Translations under genes and position numbers: made by a program
Notes under the pieces: model-generated
Databases searched by the model: none
Seen by the model: only the letters and a program-made list of their open reading frames with translations
What the model was told of the DNA's origin: nothing
From: Lingula anatina
Taxonomy: Eukaryota > Brachiopoda > Lingulata > Lingulida > Lingulidae
Direction of reading: 5' to 3'
DNA: 40,543 bases
NCBI RefSeq assembly: GCF_001039355.2
Contig: NW_019775394.1
Location: forward strand, 407,525-448,067
Shown: one piece after another, positions 30,797 to 40,008 of the stretch
Layout: every line of letters begins with the position of its first letter
How positions within the stretch are numbered: the first letter of the stretch is position 1

Positions 30797-31394
30797 ATGT
30801 TATCAGATTTATCTTTAGCGCCAGAAAAGTTTACTGGTAACGAAAACGAAGATGTAGAAAGGTGATTAAAACACTTTGAAAACTATACGCAGCATAGAAA
30901 ATTAGAAGATGAACAAATCACCGCCTTATTTCCTCTGTTACTGAATCAAACAGTGTTACCAGTGTTTACCAGTGGAAATACAGACGAACTGGGAATCGCT
31001 AGTCTGCGAGTTCCGACAGCGATATGAACTGAAATCCGGAGAAACTTGGGAGAAAGCCTGGGAATTTTTCAGACTTCATCAGCTGCCAGAAGAACCAGTA
31101 CAGGATTACATTGAGGCGATGCGTCTCGACGCCAAACGTGCGCGTTTACATGACAGAACGGTCTTTACAGTGGTAATGAATGGTTCACTTCCCGAAATCC
31201 GTCCATTTGTATTGCAGAGGGAGCCCACAGACTTTGATTCTCTTATGCACCACGCGCGCACTGCAGAAAACGCGGTCCAGCCGACAAAAAGCACTCAACG
31301 AAATAACACAAAAATAATAACAGAGAAAATAGACGCTCTTCAGAGTTCAATTAATGACGCCGTCAATGCACAGTCTGCAATCCATTTACTGTAA
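30797..31394 (+). pseudogene. Decayed Ty3/Gypsy gag
   Basis: A methionine at 30797 opens MLSDLSLAPEKFTGNENEDV and ER, followed by TGA at 30863 where tryptophan is usual in the EKFxG..xxxW motif of Gypsy gag. The frame then shifts near 30950-30970, where GTGTTACCA/GTGTTTACCA looks like a slip. It continues as 30972-31394 with a RYELKSGETWEKAWEFFRLH-type capsid segment. It is broken by at least one stop and one shift. It lies 222 bases after the LTR. Confidence 0.75.
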
Positions 31395-31590
31395 AACCCA
31401 AGTGAGAAATGAAACAAACTTTGAGCCCCAAAGAGCGAACCCTATAGGGTATCTAGGAAAATTCACTCCCAACGTCATAAGTCACATGCCCCAACGTAAC
31501 AGGCATCTGCGACTCTCAGAGTACAAATTGACACCAGCTGGACATCCGAACTATCCTCAACAACGAAATCCGATAAGAAAATGGCCGATG

Positions 31591-31690
31591 TGTCAAGGAT
31601 GATGTGAATACACGCATCTTAGAACTAACTGTTTTGCTCGCAATTTCAACTGTAATTGTTGTGGTAAAATAGGACACATAGCCAAAGTCT
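31591..31690 (+). pseudogene. Nucleocapsid zinc knuckles of the Gypsy element
   Basis: In the same frame as the protease, a first imperfect knuckle (C..C....H....C) is interrupted by TGA at 31600. A second is CNCCGKIGHIAKVC, a good C-x2-C-x4-H-x4-C match. This is the RNA-binding nucleocapsid part of gag. Confidence 0.7.
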
Positions 31691-31755
31691 GTCATTCTGC
31701 ACATGTAAACAAACGGTTACGAAAAGGGTTTTATAACAAGATTGAAGATAGAAAA

Positions 31756-32258
31756 GTGCCAATTTCTATTATTTACGATTGCCAAGCTATTAATCTAATA
31801 TCAATTCAAATAGACAAACAACATGTGAATGCTTTGGTTGACACAGGTGCCGTCATATCTTGTGTATCAGAATCTCTTTTATCAAAATTGGGAAAAAAAG
31901 CACTGAGACAGAGGAAGAATGTGATATTTTCACTGGTATTAAGATTTATTTCATAAACCCTTAAATTTGAAATCGAATATTCTACAATTATTTCAGCATA
32001 ACTTTTCCCGTTTTCTTGCCATAGATTCCACTGATCATTTGAAACTACAAAAAAATGGCCCATGCATCAAAAAGAGACAATATAGAGCAAACTTGTAGGG
32101 TAGATGCTATTCTAGCAAACGAAATGTTTTCTACAGATGATTCATCTCAGATATTTATTAGGGATATAGAACTTACTGCTCATGATGACAATTGGACTAT
32201 GTATCAAGGCCAAGCAATTGGAATCAGTAGAAGCTTTAATAAAAAGAAGTACACGTAA
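31756..32258 (+). pseudogene. Gypsy aspartic protease remnant
   Basis: The frame 31756-31956 contains VNALVDTGAVISCVSESLL, with the DTGA catalytic motif of retroviral-type aspartic proteases. It stops shortly after. A further open stretch (32055-32258) may be the protease-RT linker. No reverse transcriptase, RNase H or integrase is visible before unrelated repeats begin, so the element is truncated. Confidence 0.75.
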
Positions 32259-32271
32259 ACAATATAGTGCT

Positions 32272-32418
32272 TACTATACCGTAGTGATTATAAAATTTCG
32301 AAAGAAAGTCGAAGGGTATGCGAATTTCAGAATTTCGTTAGTTGTTTATTATTATAGTTTTTTCTTCGCCCGTGAGAAGACCTTTTCGGTTACTATACCG
32401 TAGTGATTATAAAATTTC
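32272..32418. repeat. 29-bp direct repeat flanking a duplicated 85-bp segment
   Basis: TACTATACCGTAGTGATTAT and onward stands at 32272-32300 and again at 32390-32418. Between the copies, 32304-32388 matches 33220-33304 at 84 of 85 positions. The arrangement resembles an insertion with a long target duplication, or a template-switch event. Confidence 0.75.
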
Positions 32419-32822
32419 GCAACAAAATTAATTAATAAGCCGAAGAAACTTAGAACCACAGATTCATTCATATTACAAAGTGAAGTAATAACTATAATAA
32501 TTTCGACAAGTTTGTTTAAGGTTTTGCATCTACAGACTACATCTGTCAAAACATTGGCATGGCTTGACAAGTATAAACATTATGATAAGCGAAATCATTA
32601 TTTTAGAACGAGTTATTCCATTGTCACTTTTCACAGCTTTTAAACCCAGAAAATTACTAAAGAGCGAATATTGTACATTTTTGCGCATTAATGCTGTGCA
32701 CTTTTCTATAGTCAGTTCAAAACATTTGATTACAATGCAGATTAATTTTAATCTCATCTGAATTTGACTTGACTTGCTACACGTGTCTATAATTAAATAA
32801 GGCATTAGGTGATGTTTTGTTG

Positions 32823-32850
32823 AACCCCCCCCCCCCCCACCCCCACCCCC
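32823..32850. repeat. Poly-C tract
   Basis: A run of 14 Cs followed by (ACCCCC)-like units, about 145 bases upstream of the SAP-SWIM gene start. Confidence 0.85.
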
Positions 32851-32904
32851 AATGAGAGACCGTGCAGATATCCCCGCTACGCGTCACCACAACCGCACCG
32901 GCAC

Positions 32905-32935
32905 AGGAAATAGAACTTCCTGTTTATAGCGTGGG
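32905..32935. promoter_or_regulatory. Candidate ETS-type palindromic site upstream of SAP-SWIM gene
   Basis: ACAGGAAATAGAACTTCCTG, about 75 bases before the presumed start codon, contains inverted GGAA/TTCC cores as bound by ETS factors. No TATA box is seen. Position and motif only; low certainty. Confidence 0.25.
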
Positions 32936-32992
32936 CAATACGATTGTGTCATCGCTATTTATGATTAGGTTTTTTCTCTTTGTACCGCAAAA

Positions 32993-33090
32993 ATGACAAA
33001 ATATGATGAATGGCCGTTAAAGAAACTAAAAGAAGAACTGAGAAGAAGAAGAGCACGGGTCAGTGGCAGGAAAAAAGATTTAATAGACCG
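32993..33090 (+). CDS. SAP-SWIM gene exon 1 (SAP motif)
   Basis: The ATG at 32993 lies in the context CAAAAATGA. 98 nt encode the start of the SAP motif and end GACCG before GTGAGTTAG. The split Arg codon is completed by the C of exon 2, which continues the motif as DRLVAYD. Confidence 0.75.
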
Positions 33091-35199
33091 GTGAGTTAGC
33101 GTTTCGCTTTCAAGCGCTTTTCGTGTACATGTAGCATTCAATCTCATTGTATTCTGTAATTTACTATTAGTATTACTAATAGATCTACTAGTATTACTTC
33201 CGAAGCAGTTATTTGAGGAGAAAGTCGAAGAGTATGCGAATTTCAGAATTTCGTTAGTTGTTTATTATTATAGTTTTTTCTTCGCCCGTGAGAAGACCTT
33301 TTCGTGTCGTATTTTGTTGAATTAATGGCGGAAATGTGAGCGTAGCTTTTGGGTGATCTTGGTAAACATGCAGTTATTAATATTAAAAATAAGAAAATTA
33401 TGTACTTGATATGCATTTTTTAAATGTAGAAATCGTGAATAAATTTAAATCTAAAACAATAAACATACTTGTACCCTGTATCTGTGAAATCGTCTTTATA
33501 TATATATGGAAGTTAAATGCCCTAAAATAATAATGTTTTTGTATATTTTTATTTTATTGTAGCTTAGTTGCATATGACAGAATGTGCTTGACTGGCCAAG
33601 AGGAGTCAAGGAGGGAGTACCAAATGCAAAGACCAGATGATAAGTTATATAAAGACGTGGCAGGTTCAGTGATTAAAACAAGCCAAGAGTTTGTAGATCA
33701 GTTCCCTCTGCCCCTAGGGACAAGTCTCAACAAACTAGCGATGGATATGTACAAGGACATGTATGTTGTTTCAGTATTAATTTATTATTTTAAGAAAGAG
33801 TCTGCATTTTACCTTAAGTTAAGTAATCACAAGTACAGAGGACACTATAAATTTTGTAGTACTCGGCATTTTGGGCTAGTGATCAGAGTGGGTTGCAATC
33901 TTAGAAGAAAGAAAATTTATATTATATTATATTATATTATATTATATTATATTATATTATATTATATTATATTCCAGATTCATCAGATTTATTCGGTTTT
34001 GCAAAACTGAATCATTTACTTTTGTGCGAGCTCAATGTCGTGCAAAGATGCGTAGAGCAGTTACCTACACCGTAGATATCAAGCTGGAGCAAGATGGATA
34101 TTTTTTAGAAAGCCAGTGTGAGTGTAAAGCAGGGGAAGGGCCGTCAGCACACTGTAAGCATGTAAGGGCATGCATGCTAGCAATTTTGGACTGCAGTAAT
34201 GGAAACATAATGGTTTTGGAAACAACATGTACTGCGGAGTTGCAGTCTTTCCATCGCCCAAAGAAAATTCATTATGGTTCTCCCATCAAGACAGCCAATG
34301 TGCCATCCAGGTCTAACAATTCCAAATTAATATTTAACCCAATTCTAGAACAGTTCAGTGAAACACCTTCAGCTGTTTACTCAAGAGTAGCCAATGCTTC
34401 CATCAACTTTGCTGCCAACACATCTGCCAATCCTGCTATCTTACAAATATTCCCTCCTGCAAATCTTAGAGCTGTTTACTCAGACCATGATTATAATAAA
34501 CTATCACCAGAAGATCAATTTCTTGAATCTGAAAACATTACCTCAATAAATGCCACTGAAATTCAGAAAGTGAAGACAGCAACTATGGGACAAAACACAA
34601 ACAAAATTTGGTATTCTGAGCGCTGTAAAAGAATTATTTCTTCGAACTTTGGAAAAATTTGCAAAATGAAGAAGGCTGACCCTGACAAAGCTGCCAAAGA
34701 ACTTCAATCTGTGAAACAGTTGAATACCAAGCCCATTCGCCATGGACAACGTTACGAGTTAAAAGCAGTACGTGAATATGAAAAAAATTCTGGGGTAACT
34801 GTTCAGAAAACTGGATTATGGGTTGATGCATCACGTCCATATCTTGCTGCCTCTCCAGATGGTATTGTGAGCAACGACAAGATATTAGAAGTGAAGTGTC
34901 CTTATTCATTATAAGAGCAAATCATATCCCCAGTCACAGTGCCCTACTTAGAATATGATAACAATGGCCAGTTGAAACTAAAGCAAAACCATGACTACAT
35001 GTATCAGGTGCAAGGCGCAATGCACATAACAAAGACAAAAAAGTGCGACTTTGCAGTATTTACACTCAAAGACATTAAAATAATTGGTATCACTTATGAC
35101 AAAGTTATGGTGGAGGAAATGTTAAAAAAATTAGACAATTTTTTTGTTAAGCATTTCAGGAGAGTTTATTTGGAAAGGTACTTGTATCATGAAAGTTAA
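32993..35199 (+). CDS. SAP - SWIM zinc finger - YqaJ-type nuclease gene, three exons
   Basis: The exons are 32993-33090, 33563-33760 and 33978-35199, with GT-AG introns and matching phases. Residues 1-36 form a SAP motif (WPLKKLKEELRRRRARVSG and KKDLIDRLVAYD), a DNA-binding helix-turn-helix. A SWIM zinc finger has CxC at residues 146/148 and CxH at 158/160. From about residue 314 (RCKRIISSNFGKIC) a YqaJ/lambda-exonuclease-like domain follows, with D393 in SPDG, E403-x-K405 in EVKCPY, and YQVQG near 442-444, the PD-(D/E)xK catalytic set plus the conserved Gln. A single TAA (34912-34914, residue 411) lies between the K and Q motifs. The same frame then stays open for 94 codons with good family similarity, to a TAA at 35197. 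It is either a recent pseudogene, a polymorphism or sequence error, or a truncated protein. It could belong to the host or to a TE. SAP, SWIM and YqaJ suggest chromatin or DNA end processing. Confidence 0.75.
33220..33304. repeat. Partner copy of the 85-bp segment, in intron 1
   Basis: Matches 32304-32388 with one mismatch, 916 bases apart, in the same orientation. It lies within the first intron of the SAP-SWIM gene, while the other copy is upstream of the gene. Confidence 0.85.
33563..33760 (+). CDS. SAP-SWIM gene exon 2
   Basis: 198 nt between TTTATTGTAG and GTATGTTGT. It encodes the SAP end, then MCLTGQEESRREYQMQRPDD and a segment without known domains. It ends two bases into a codon (AT), completed by the first A of exon 3. 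Confidence 0.75.
33917..33972. repeat. (TATAT)n microsatellite before the exon 3 acceptor
   Basis: Ten or more ATATT pentamers run up to the splice acceptor ATTCCAG at 33971-33977, taking the place of an ordinary polypyrimidine tract. Confidence 0.85.
33978..35199 (+). CDS. SAP-SWIM gene exon 3 (SWIM and nuclease), interrupted by one stop
   Basis: It is open from 33978 to the TAA at 34912, then open again in the same frame to the TAA at 35197. The part after the first stop still encodes nuclease motifs (HDYMYQVQGAMHITKTKKCD), so the reading frame was conserved until recently. An isoform ending at residue 410 would lack the conserved Gln motif. Confidence 0.75.
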
Positions 35200-35655
35200 T
35201 GAATTGTGTTGTGCCCTTGTCCCCTCTAAATGTTAAGAAGCACATTCACAAAAAGAAAAAAAAAAAAAACGCTTGTATCACCAAATACATATAATGAAGT
35301 AGTTTATTATTAATGCCTTCACAATATACAAATAATGTCAAGTTTAAAATCATATACCATTTACCTTATGTGTAAGAAGATAATATCTTATTAATAATTT
35401 CATGCAATGTGTTCATATGACAATGGAAAATGATTGCCTTTGAAGGTTTTCAAATTCACTCCTTTGTATAACAATGCTCTGCAGATGCACCTTGATATTA
35501 CATTATATGTACAGTAAAAGCTAAGTTTGTTTGCATCTGAGAAATATTTACATATTAAATGGATTAAATGTTTGTAAGAAATAAACTTTTGTTCATATTA
35601 TCAATCACATCTGGCAATTTACACAGTCTATGCTGTTTTGGGTACAATGCTTATG
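35200..35655. other. No gene seen; probable 3' flank of the SAP-SWIM gene
   Basis: AT-rich sequence with an A-run at 35251-35269 and possible poly(A) signals (AATAAA near 35580). No domain-bearing frame. Confidence 0.4.
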
Positions 35656-35659
35656 CCCT

Positions 35660-35775
35660 TTCAGAATATGGGGTCAAATTTAACCCAAGACCTTTACATG
35701 ACCTTGTAAGAGCATTTCCACACCTTTTTTTGCAGGGGAATCCTCCGCCACTGGCTTCAGCCAGTTGCAGTCTAG
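35660..35775 (+). mobile_element. Helitron-like 3' terminus, copy 1
   Basis: It ends in the hairpin ACTGGC-TTCA-GCCAGT (35750-35765), six bases, then CTAG (35772-35775) followed by T. Helitrons end in CTRR shortly after a hairpin and insert between A and T. The preceding ~100 bases, with GGGGAATCCTCCGCC, match copy 2. Confidence 0.7.
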
Positions 35776-37176
35776 TTCTTCTTATTATTCTTCTTATTAT
35801 TTTTCGTCAAAAAATTTCTTTCTAAAATTCTGAAAAAACTCATACTGATAGCCTATGAAAAGTTATTCCGGTCCACCCAATTTTTTGACCTTGACCTAAT
35901 TTTCAAGGTCACAGAGCCTTTTAAAGTGAATTTTTTGCAAATTTCAAAATGCAATATCTCCTAGAATTTTCAACATTTTGACAAATCCTTTCATAAGTGA
36001 GGTCACACAATGATTTTATGTCAAGTGGCCTAATTTGAGAAAAGTAGGTCAGGTCAAGGTCAACCTATTGCACGATATGCTCCCAGTGGTTGACATTCGG
36101 CAGGGGGTAAACCAGATGTCACAGAGCCACAAAGATGATGTAAAAGTTGCCCCGGGAATCTATCCAGTGCAGTCACTAATAAAATTAACAACTGACTGAA
36201 TAGATTTTTAATATAAATTTTTAAATATTAATAATTTCACAGAAATAGTGACTTTGTCAATTTCTCCATGAAATATTGATTTTTTGTGATAACATGCTAT
36301 AGTAAACTACCCCATACATATACCCAACACCCCCAAATCAAATGTCAAATTTGACCTTGACCTTCAATTTCAATGTCATTTGGGCATTTTCTTTCCACAC
36401 GTTTTTTTTTTTTTTTTTCGCAAAAGATTGAAATAATTATCATTGGTAGCCTATGGCCAGAAAATGCTATACACCCAGTAACAGTGACCTTGACCCACTT
36501 TTCAAGGTCACAGGGGCATTTAAAGACGAAATTTGTAAAATTTGAAATTGCAACCTAAAGTATAAGTCATATGGCTAAGGGCCTTTTGGCCAATGATACT
36601 GTGGTAAATCTCCATATACTGACCTACTTTCATGCTAGTAGGTCAAGGTCAAGGTCGCTAATGGTCAAACTGCCTTAAAACAGGTTTCTTTCCCATATCT
36701 AAAAAACCGGGATGCCCAGAGCCTAGTTCTTAGATGCAAATGATGCCTTACTGTCTTATCTAAAGTTAACTGAACTTTCGTAGCGATTGCTTGATACGTT
36801 TTTTAAATATAGATTTTAAAATATTTATGATGTCGCAGAAATCGTGATTTTGGCAGTTTCTCCATGAAATACTGATTTTTTGTGATTACATGCTATAGTT
36901 AACTACCCCAAACATATACCCAACATCCCCAAATCAAATGTCAAATATGACCTTGACCTTCAATTTCAAGGTTATTTTGATATTTCAAGGTGACATATTC
37001 ACTTGGGCTAAAACTGATGTATTGTCGACCCACCTCCCCTAATACACATATGCTCTTTAAGAATATGAGATCAGATTTAGCACATTGCCTTGTAATTGAC
37101 CTTTTTCTTCAAGGCCATTCCACTTCTATTTTGCAGGGGAATCCTCCGCCACTGGCTTCAGCCAGTTGCAGTCTAG
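35776..37176 (+). mobile_element. Helitron-like non-autonomous element, ~1.4 kb
   Basis: It begins directly after the CTAG of copy 1 with a (TTCTTATTA)-rich 5' end containing TC, and ends with the same hairpin (37151-37166) and CTAG (37173-37176) followed by T. The body holds two ~594-bp direct repeats: TTTCTCCATGAAATA at 36264 and 36858, TGACCTTGACCTTCAATTTC at 36353 and 36947. It carries many AGGTCA half-sites. No Rep/helicase coding sequence. The exact 5' end is uncertain. Confidence 0.6.
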
Positions 37177-37385
37177 TTCTTATTGTTACTTCAATGATTT
37201 CAGACGTTTCAGATTATTATTATTATTATTGAGAGTGTGCGAGATGTACGGAATTAACATTACACTTGTAAGTCTTGACAAATATTATGATTTTTTTAAT
37301 CACTATGTACTATGATATATAATGATAATCAATTTATTGTGTGTTAACCATGATCATTATTATTAGTTACAGATATTTGACCAGG

Positions 37386-37762
37386 GCCCGGTTTCCACTC
37401 GGAACTACTCGGATGTCTCCGCACTCGACAATAACCTCGGACGTAATACGGAGGCAGCCATATTTGATTGTTGATTGTTGGGAAGGAACTACTTTCAACC
37501 TCGCGCTAATTTAGACCATAATTCTTTCAACGTCTGTATCTGTTTATCCTTTAAATCAAAGTCAATCTTAGTGCATTGTATGGCAAACTGTAAAGCATCA
37601 GAAATATCAGGGGTATTGACAGCCATCTTTATGAGCTGAATAATCGAATTGAGTGAGAAGGCATTTCCGGCGAACAAAATGCATGGATTTGGTGCATATT
37701 TCTCCGCCTATCACATCCGAGGTTAGTATGGAGCTTGCGGAATGAGTCGAGGATTGCCGATT
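37386..37762. mobile_element. TIR element, degenerate, truncated at right
   Basis: The left part starts GGGCCCGGTTTCCACTCGG. A segment with CGCACTCGACAATAACCTCGG at 37418-37440 is mirrored at 37715-37760 (CCGAGGTTAGTATGGAG, CGAGGATTGCCG). The inverted arms are imperfect, ~60-70 bases. The right terminal GGGCCC block is missing where the next element starts at 37763. Confidence 0.45.
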
Positions 37763-38637
37763 GGCCCGGTTTCATCAAGGCTGGATAGCGCTATCCTATG
37801 GATAAAAATGGCCGCTATCCTCAGGATAAAGTTGTCCGCTAGAAATAGGTGGGATAAATCTGCTATCATGCTGTTAAATCATCAAAAATGGCGAACCTGC
37901 TTGCTTTAGGAGTAAATCCTATGAGATTTCACAGGCGTAGAATGATTAGAAAGAGAATTTTAGAAGATATGTGTTTGCTTTTGATGCTTTAGGTGATACT
38001 GAATCAATAGATTACATAACAGACTTTATCAAAGTTGACATCGTGCCTGCTACGAACAGAACCCATGCAATCTCCGTGAGAGACCAATTATCTTTTATTT
38101 TACTAAAACATACCTTTCAAATCGACGAAAAAATTCTACACTGCTTTTGACAGAAACTGCCAAACGTGCCAAGTCAGCCATTTTGTTAGAAAGTATGTCA
38201 CGACCTTGCCCTCCACATTGTAAACATTGCATGAGGCACAACTAATGCAATGTGATGTGATGTGTTTTTGACACTGACACTAATATATCCTGTAGATATT
38301 TTCCCCATTATTTTAATGAATGTATACCATCTTGAAATATACTTAGAATATTGTTTATTATGGGTAATTTATTTTCCAAATATGGTAAAGATCACTTTTT
38401 TGTTAGCAACTATCATGGCTTTTATAATGTTTATAGCAACCAACTGCATTATGGGAATGTCTTTTTCCAAATATGGTATTGGATAAATTTTTATCCATTG
38501 GATTACTACCATGCTGTTTATCCAGCCTTTGTGAAACACAAATTTATACAGAGGATAACAATACAGAGGATAAGAGATTTATACCATGGATAGTGTTATC
38601 CATAGGATAGCCTATCCAGCCTTGATGAAACCGGGCC
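37763..38637. mobile_element. 875-bp non-autonomous DNA transposon with ~43-bp TIRs
   Basis: The left end GGCCCGGTTTCATCAAGGCT and onward through GGATAGCGCTATCCTATGG is mirrored at 38590-38637, ending AGCCTTGATGAAACCGGGCC, with two to three mismatches in ~43 bases. There is no transposase; the frames inside (38262-38486, 38351-38593) overlap and show no domain. A target duplication is not obvious. Confidence 0.8.
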
Positions 38638-38639
38638 AT

Positions 38640-38880
38640 GATGAAAACGAAAACGACTATTTAATACACACTGATACATATTTATCGCAATAAATGCACG
38701 AAATCGTGCTAACTACTGTTTTCATGTGTTGGGATTAGCGTTTCAGACTGTTACAAGCACTGTTCTGTGGCAACATCTGCGCACATTGCTACTGCGCTTC
38801 AATTTATATGCGCACAAGTGTACTGCGCAATAAAAGTATATTAAGCGTGGTAAAAGTTTTATACAGTGACACCGACAAAA
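38640..38880 (+). other. Probable left terminal region of DIRS-like element
   Basis: A non-coding stretch between the TIR element and the gag-like start codon, with CTGCGCAATAAAAGTATATT shortly before the ORF. DIRS elements have terminal repeats here, but the matching repeat would lie beyond the window. Confidence 0.35.
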
Positions 38881-40008
38881 ATGGCGGATAAAAATTCTGA
38901 AGGTAACAATCAGCCCGAAAATTCGTGTTCAAAAACCAGTAAAGTTATCGTCAAAGAGAGTAGACCTAAACAAAAGACTGACAAGGAGATAAAAACACAT
39001 GCGAAACGTGTTGTCAGTGCGTTTAAGGAGATTTCTAATGAGGAGGTGAAAGTGCCGACACCACGTGCTTCGGCTAGCACATCGAATGACACCTCCAATG
39101 GAGGGAATGTCGATCTTTTGGGTCAAATTCTCCAACAAATGGAGCAAATGCAAAAACAAATCAATGAAAACAGTAAACGTCCTTTAGAAGTCGACGAAGA
39201 CGATTTGTTGGCTCTTAGCGATGAGGAGTCGCTTGATATGGATTTAGAAGTTGACAACCTACTGACTAGTACTGAAATCCACAGTGAAACGGAAGGGAAT
39301 ATAATTCTTGAGAAGATTTCCCAAGAATTAATTGACGAAGAAGCAACATCTCCTAGTATAATGCCAGAATTGGCGGAGATTCTCAACAGAATAACGTCAA
39401 AAAGAATTTCGGATGAGAAAATTAAGGAAAAGTTGGAGAAGTTTCCACCTCCAGCGAACTTGGGTGGGCTGAAGGTGCCCAAAGTTAATACAGAGGTGTG
39501 GAATAAAATTCTACCTGCTACCAAAGGTAAAGATACCTGTATTAGATTACAGAAAGCGCAGACAAGGGTGGTCAGAGCGCTCACACCTCTGGCCCAACCT
39601 GCGAATATGTTTCTGGAGGCTAAAAATAAAAAGGAGTCATTTGATATTCCAGCTGGTTTGTCTCTTGTATTAAATGCGTTTTCGTTTGTTGACAATGGCA
39701 GCATTGAGATATCCCTTAGAAGGAGAGAACTGATAAAACCAGACTTGCACAGGGAGTACAGAGACGTTTGTTCACCGGACACCCCCATTACCGAATGGTT
39801 ATTTGGCGATGATTTTGCCGGGGTTGTGAAAGGTATCAATGAAACAAACAAGGTAGCAACAAAAGTGGGAAGCCGTAAAGATTACCATGGGCGTAATCGC
39901 CCAGCATATAGGCCAAGAGGTTTTCAAAAGTACACACCTTCAAAAAACGGCTACAGAAATTTCAAGAAATCAAGGCCAAATCACGCAGGCAAGCCCAAGC
40001 GGGATTAG
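38881..40008 (+). CDS. DIRS-like retrotransposon gag-like ORF
   Basis: The ATG at 38881 (context ACAAAAATGG) opens a 375-residue frame. The N-terminus is charged and S/T/K-rich, followed by an acidic LDMDLEVDNLL region, a central domain with KFPPPANLGGLKVPKVN and EVWNKILPATKGKD, and a basic, aromatic tail with RPRGFQKYTPSKNGYR. This profile and the reverse transcriptase directly downstream match the ORF1 (gag-like) of DIRS1-group elements. The frame is intact. I prefer this ATG to an upstream GTG because the ATG has a good initiation context. Confidence 0.7.
   Translation: MADKNSEGNNQPENSCSKTSKVIVKESRPKQKTDKEIKTHAKRVVSAFKEISNEEVKVPTPRASASTSNDTSNGGNVDLLGQILQQMEQMQKQINENSKRPLEVDEDDLLALSDEESLDMDLEVDNLLTSTEIHSETEGNIILEKISQELIDEEATSPSIMPELAEILNRITSKRISDEKIKEKLEKFPPPANLGGLKVPKVNTEVWNKILPATKGKDTCIRLQKAQTRVVRALTPLAQPANMFLEAKNKKESFDIPAGLSLVLNAFSFVDNGSIEISLRRRELIKPDLHREYRDVCSPDTPITEWLFGDDFAGVVKGINETNKVATKVGSRKDYHGRNRPAYRPRGFQKYTPSKNGYRNFKKSRPNHAGKPKRD

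Noticed and set aside
30863-31602. TGA read as tryptophan (altered genetic code) in the Gypsy gag
   Set aside because: Host-type exons and intact TE frames in the window use TGG and standard stops; the element also has frameshifts, so decay is simpler.
38262-38593. Two hydrophobic small frames (74 and 80 codons)
   Set aside because: They overlap in different frames inside the 875-bp TIR element and are AT-rich chance frames.
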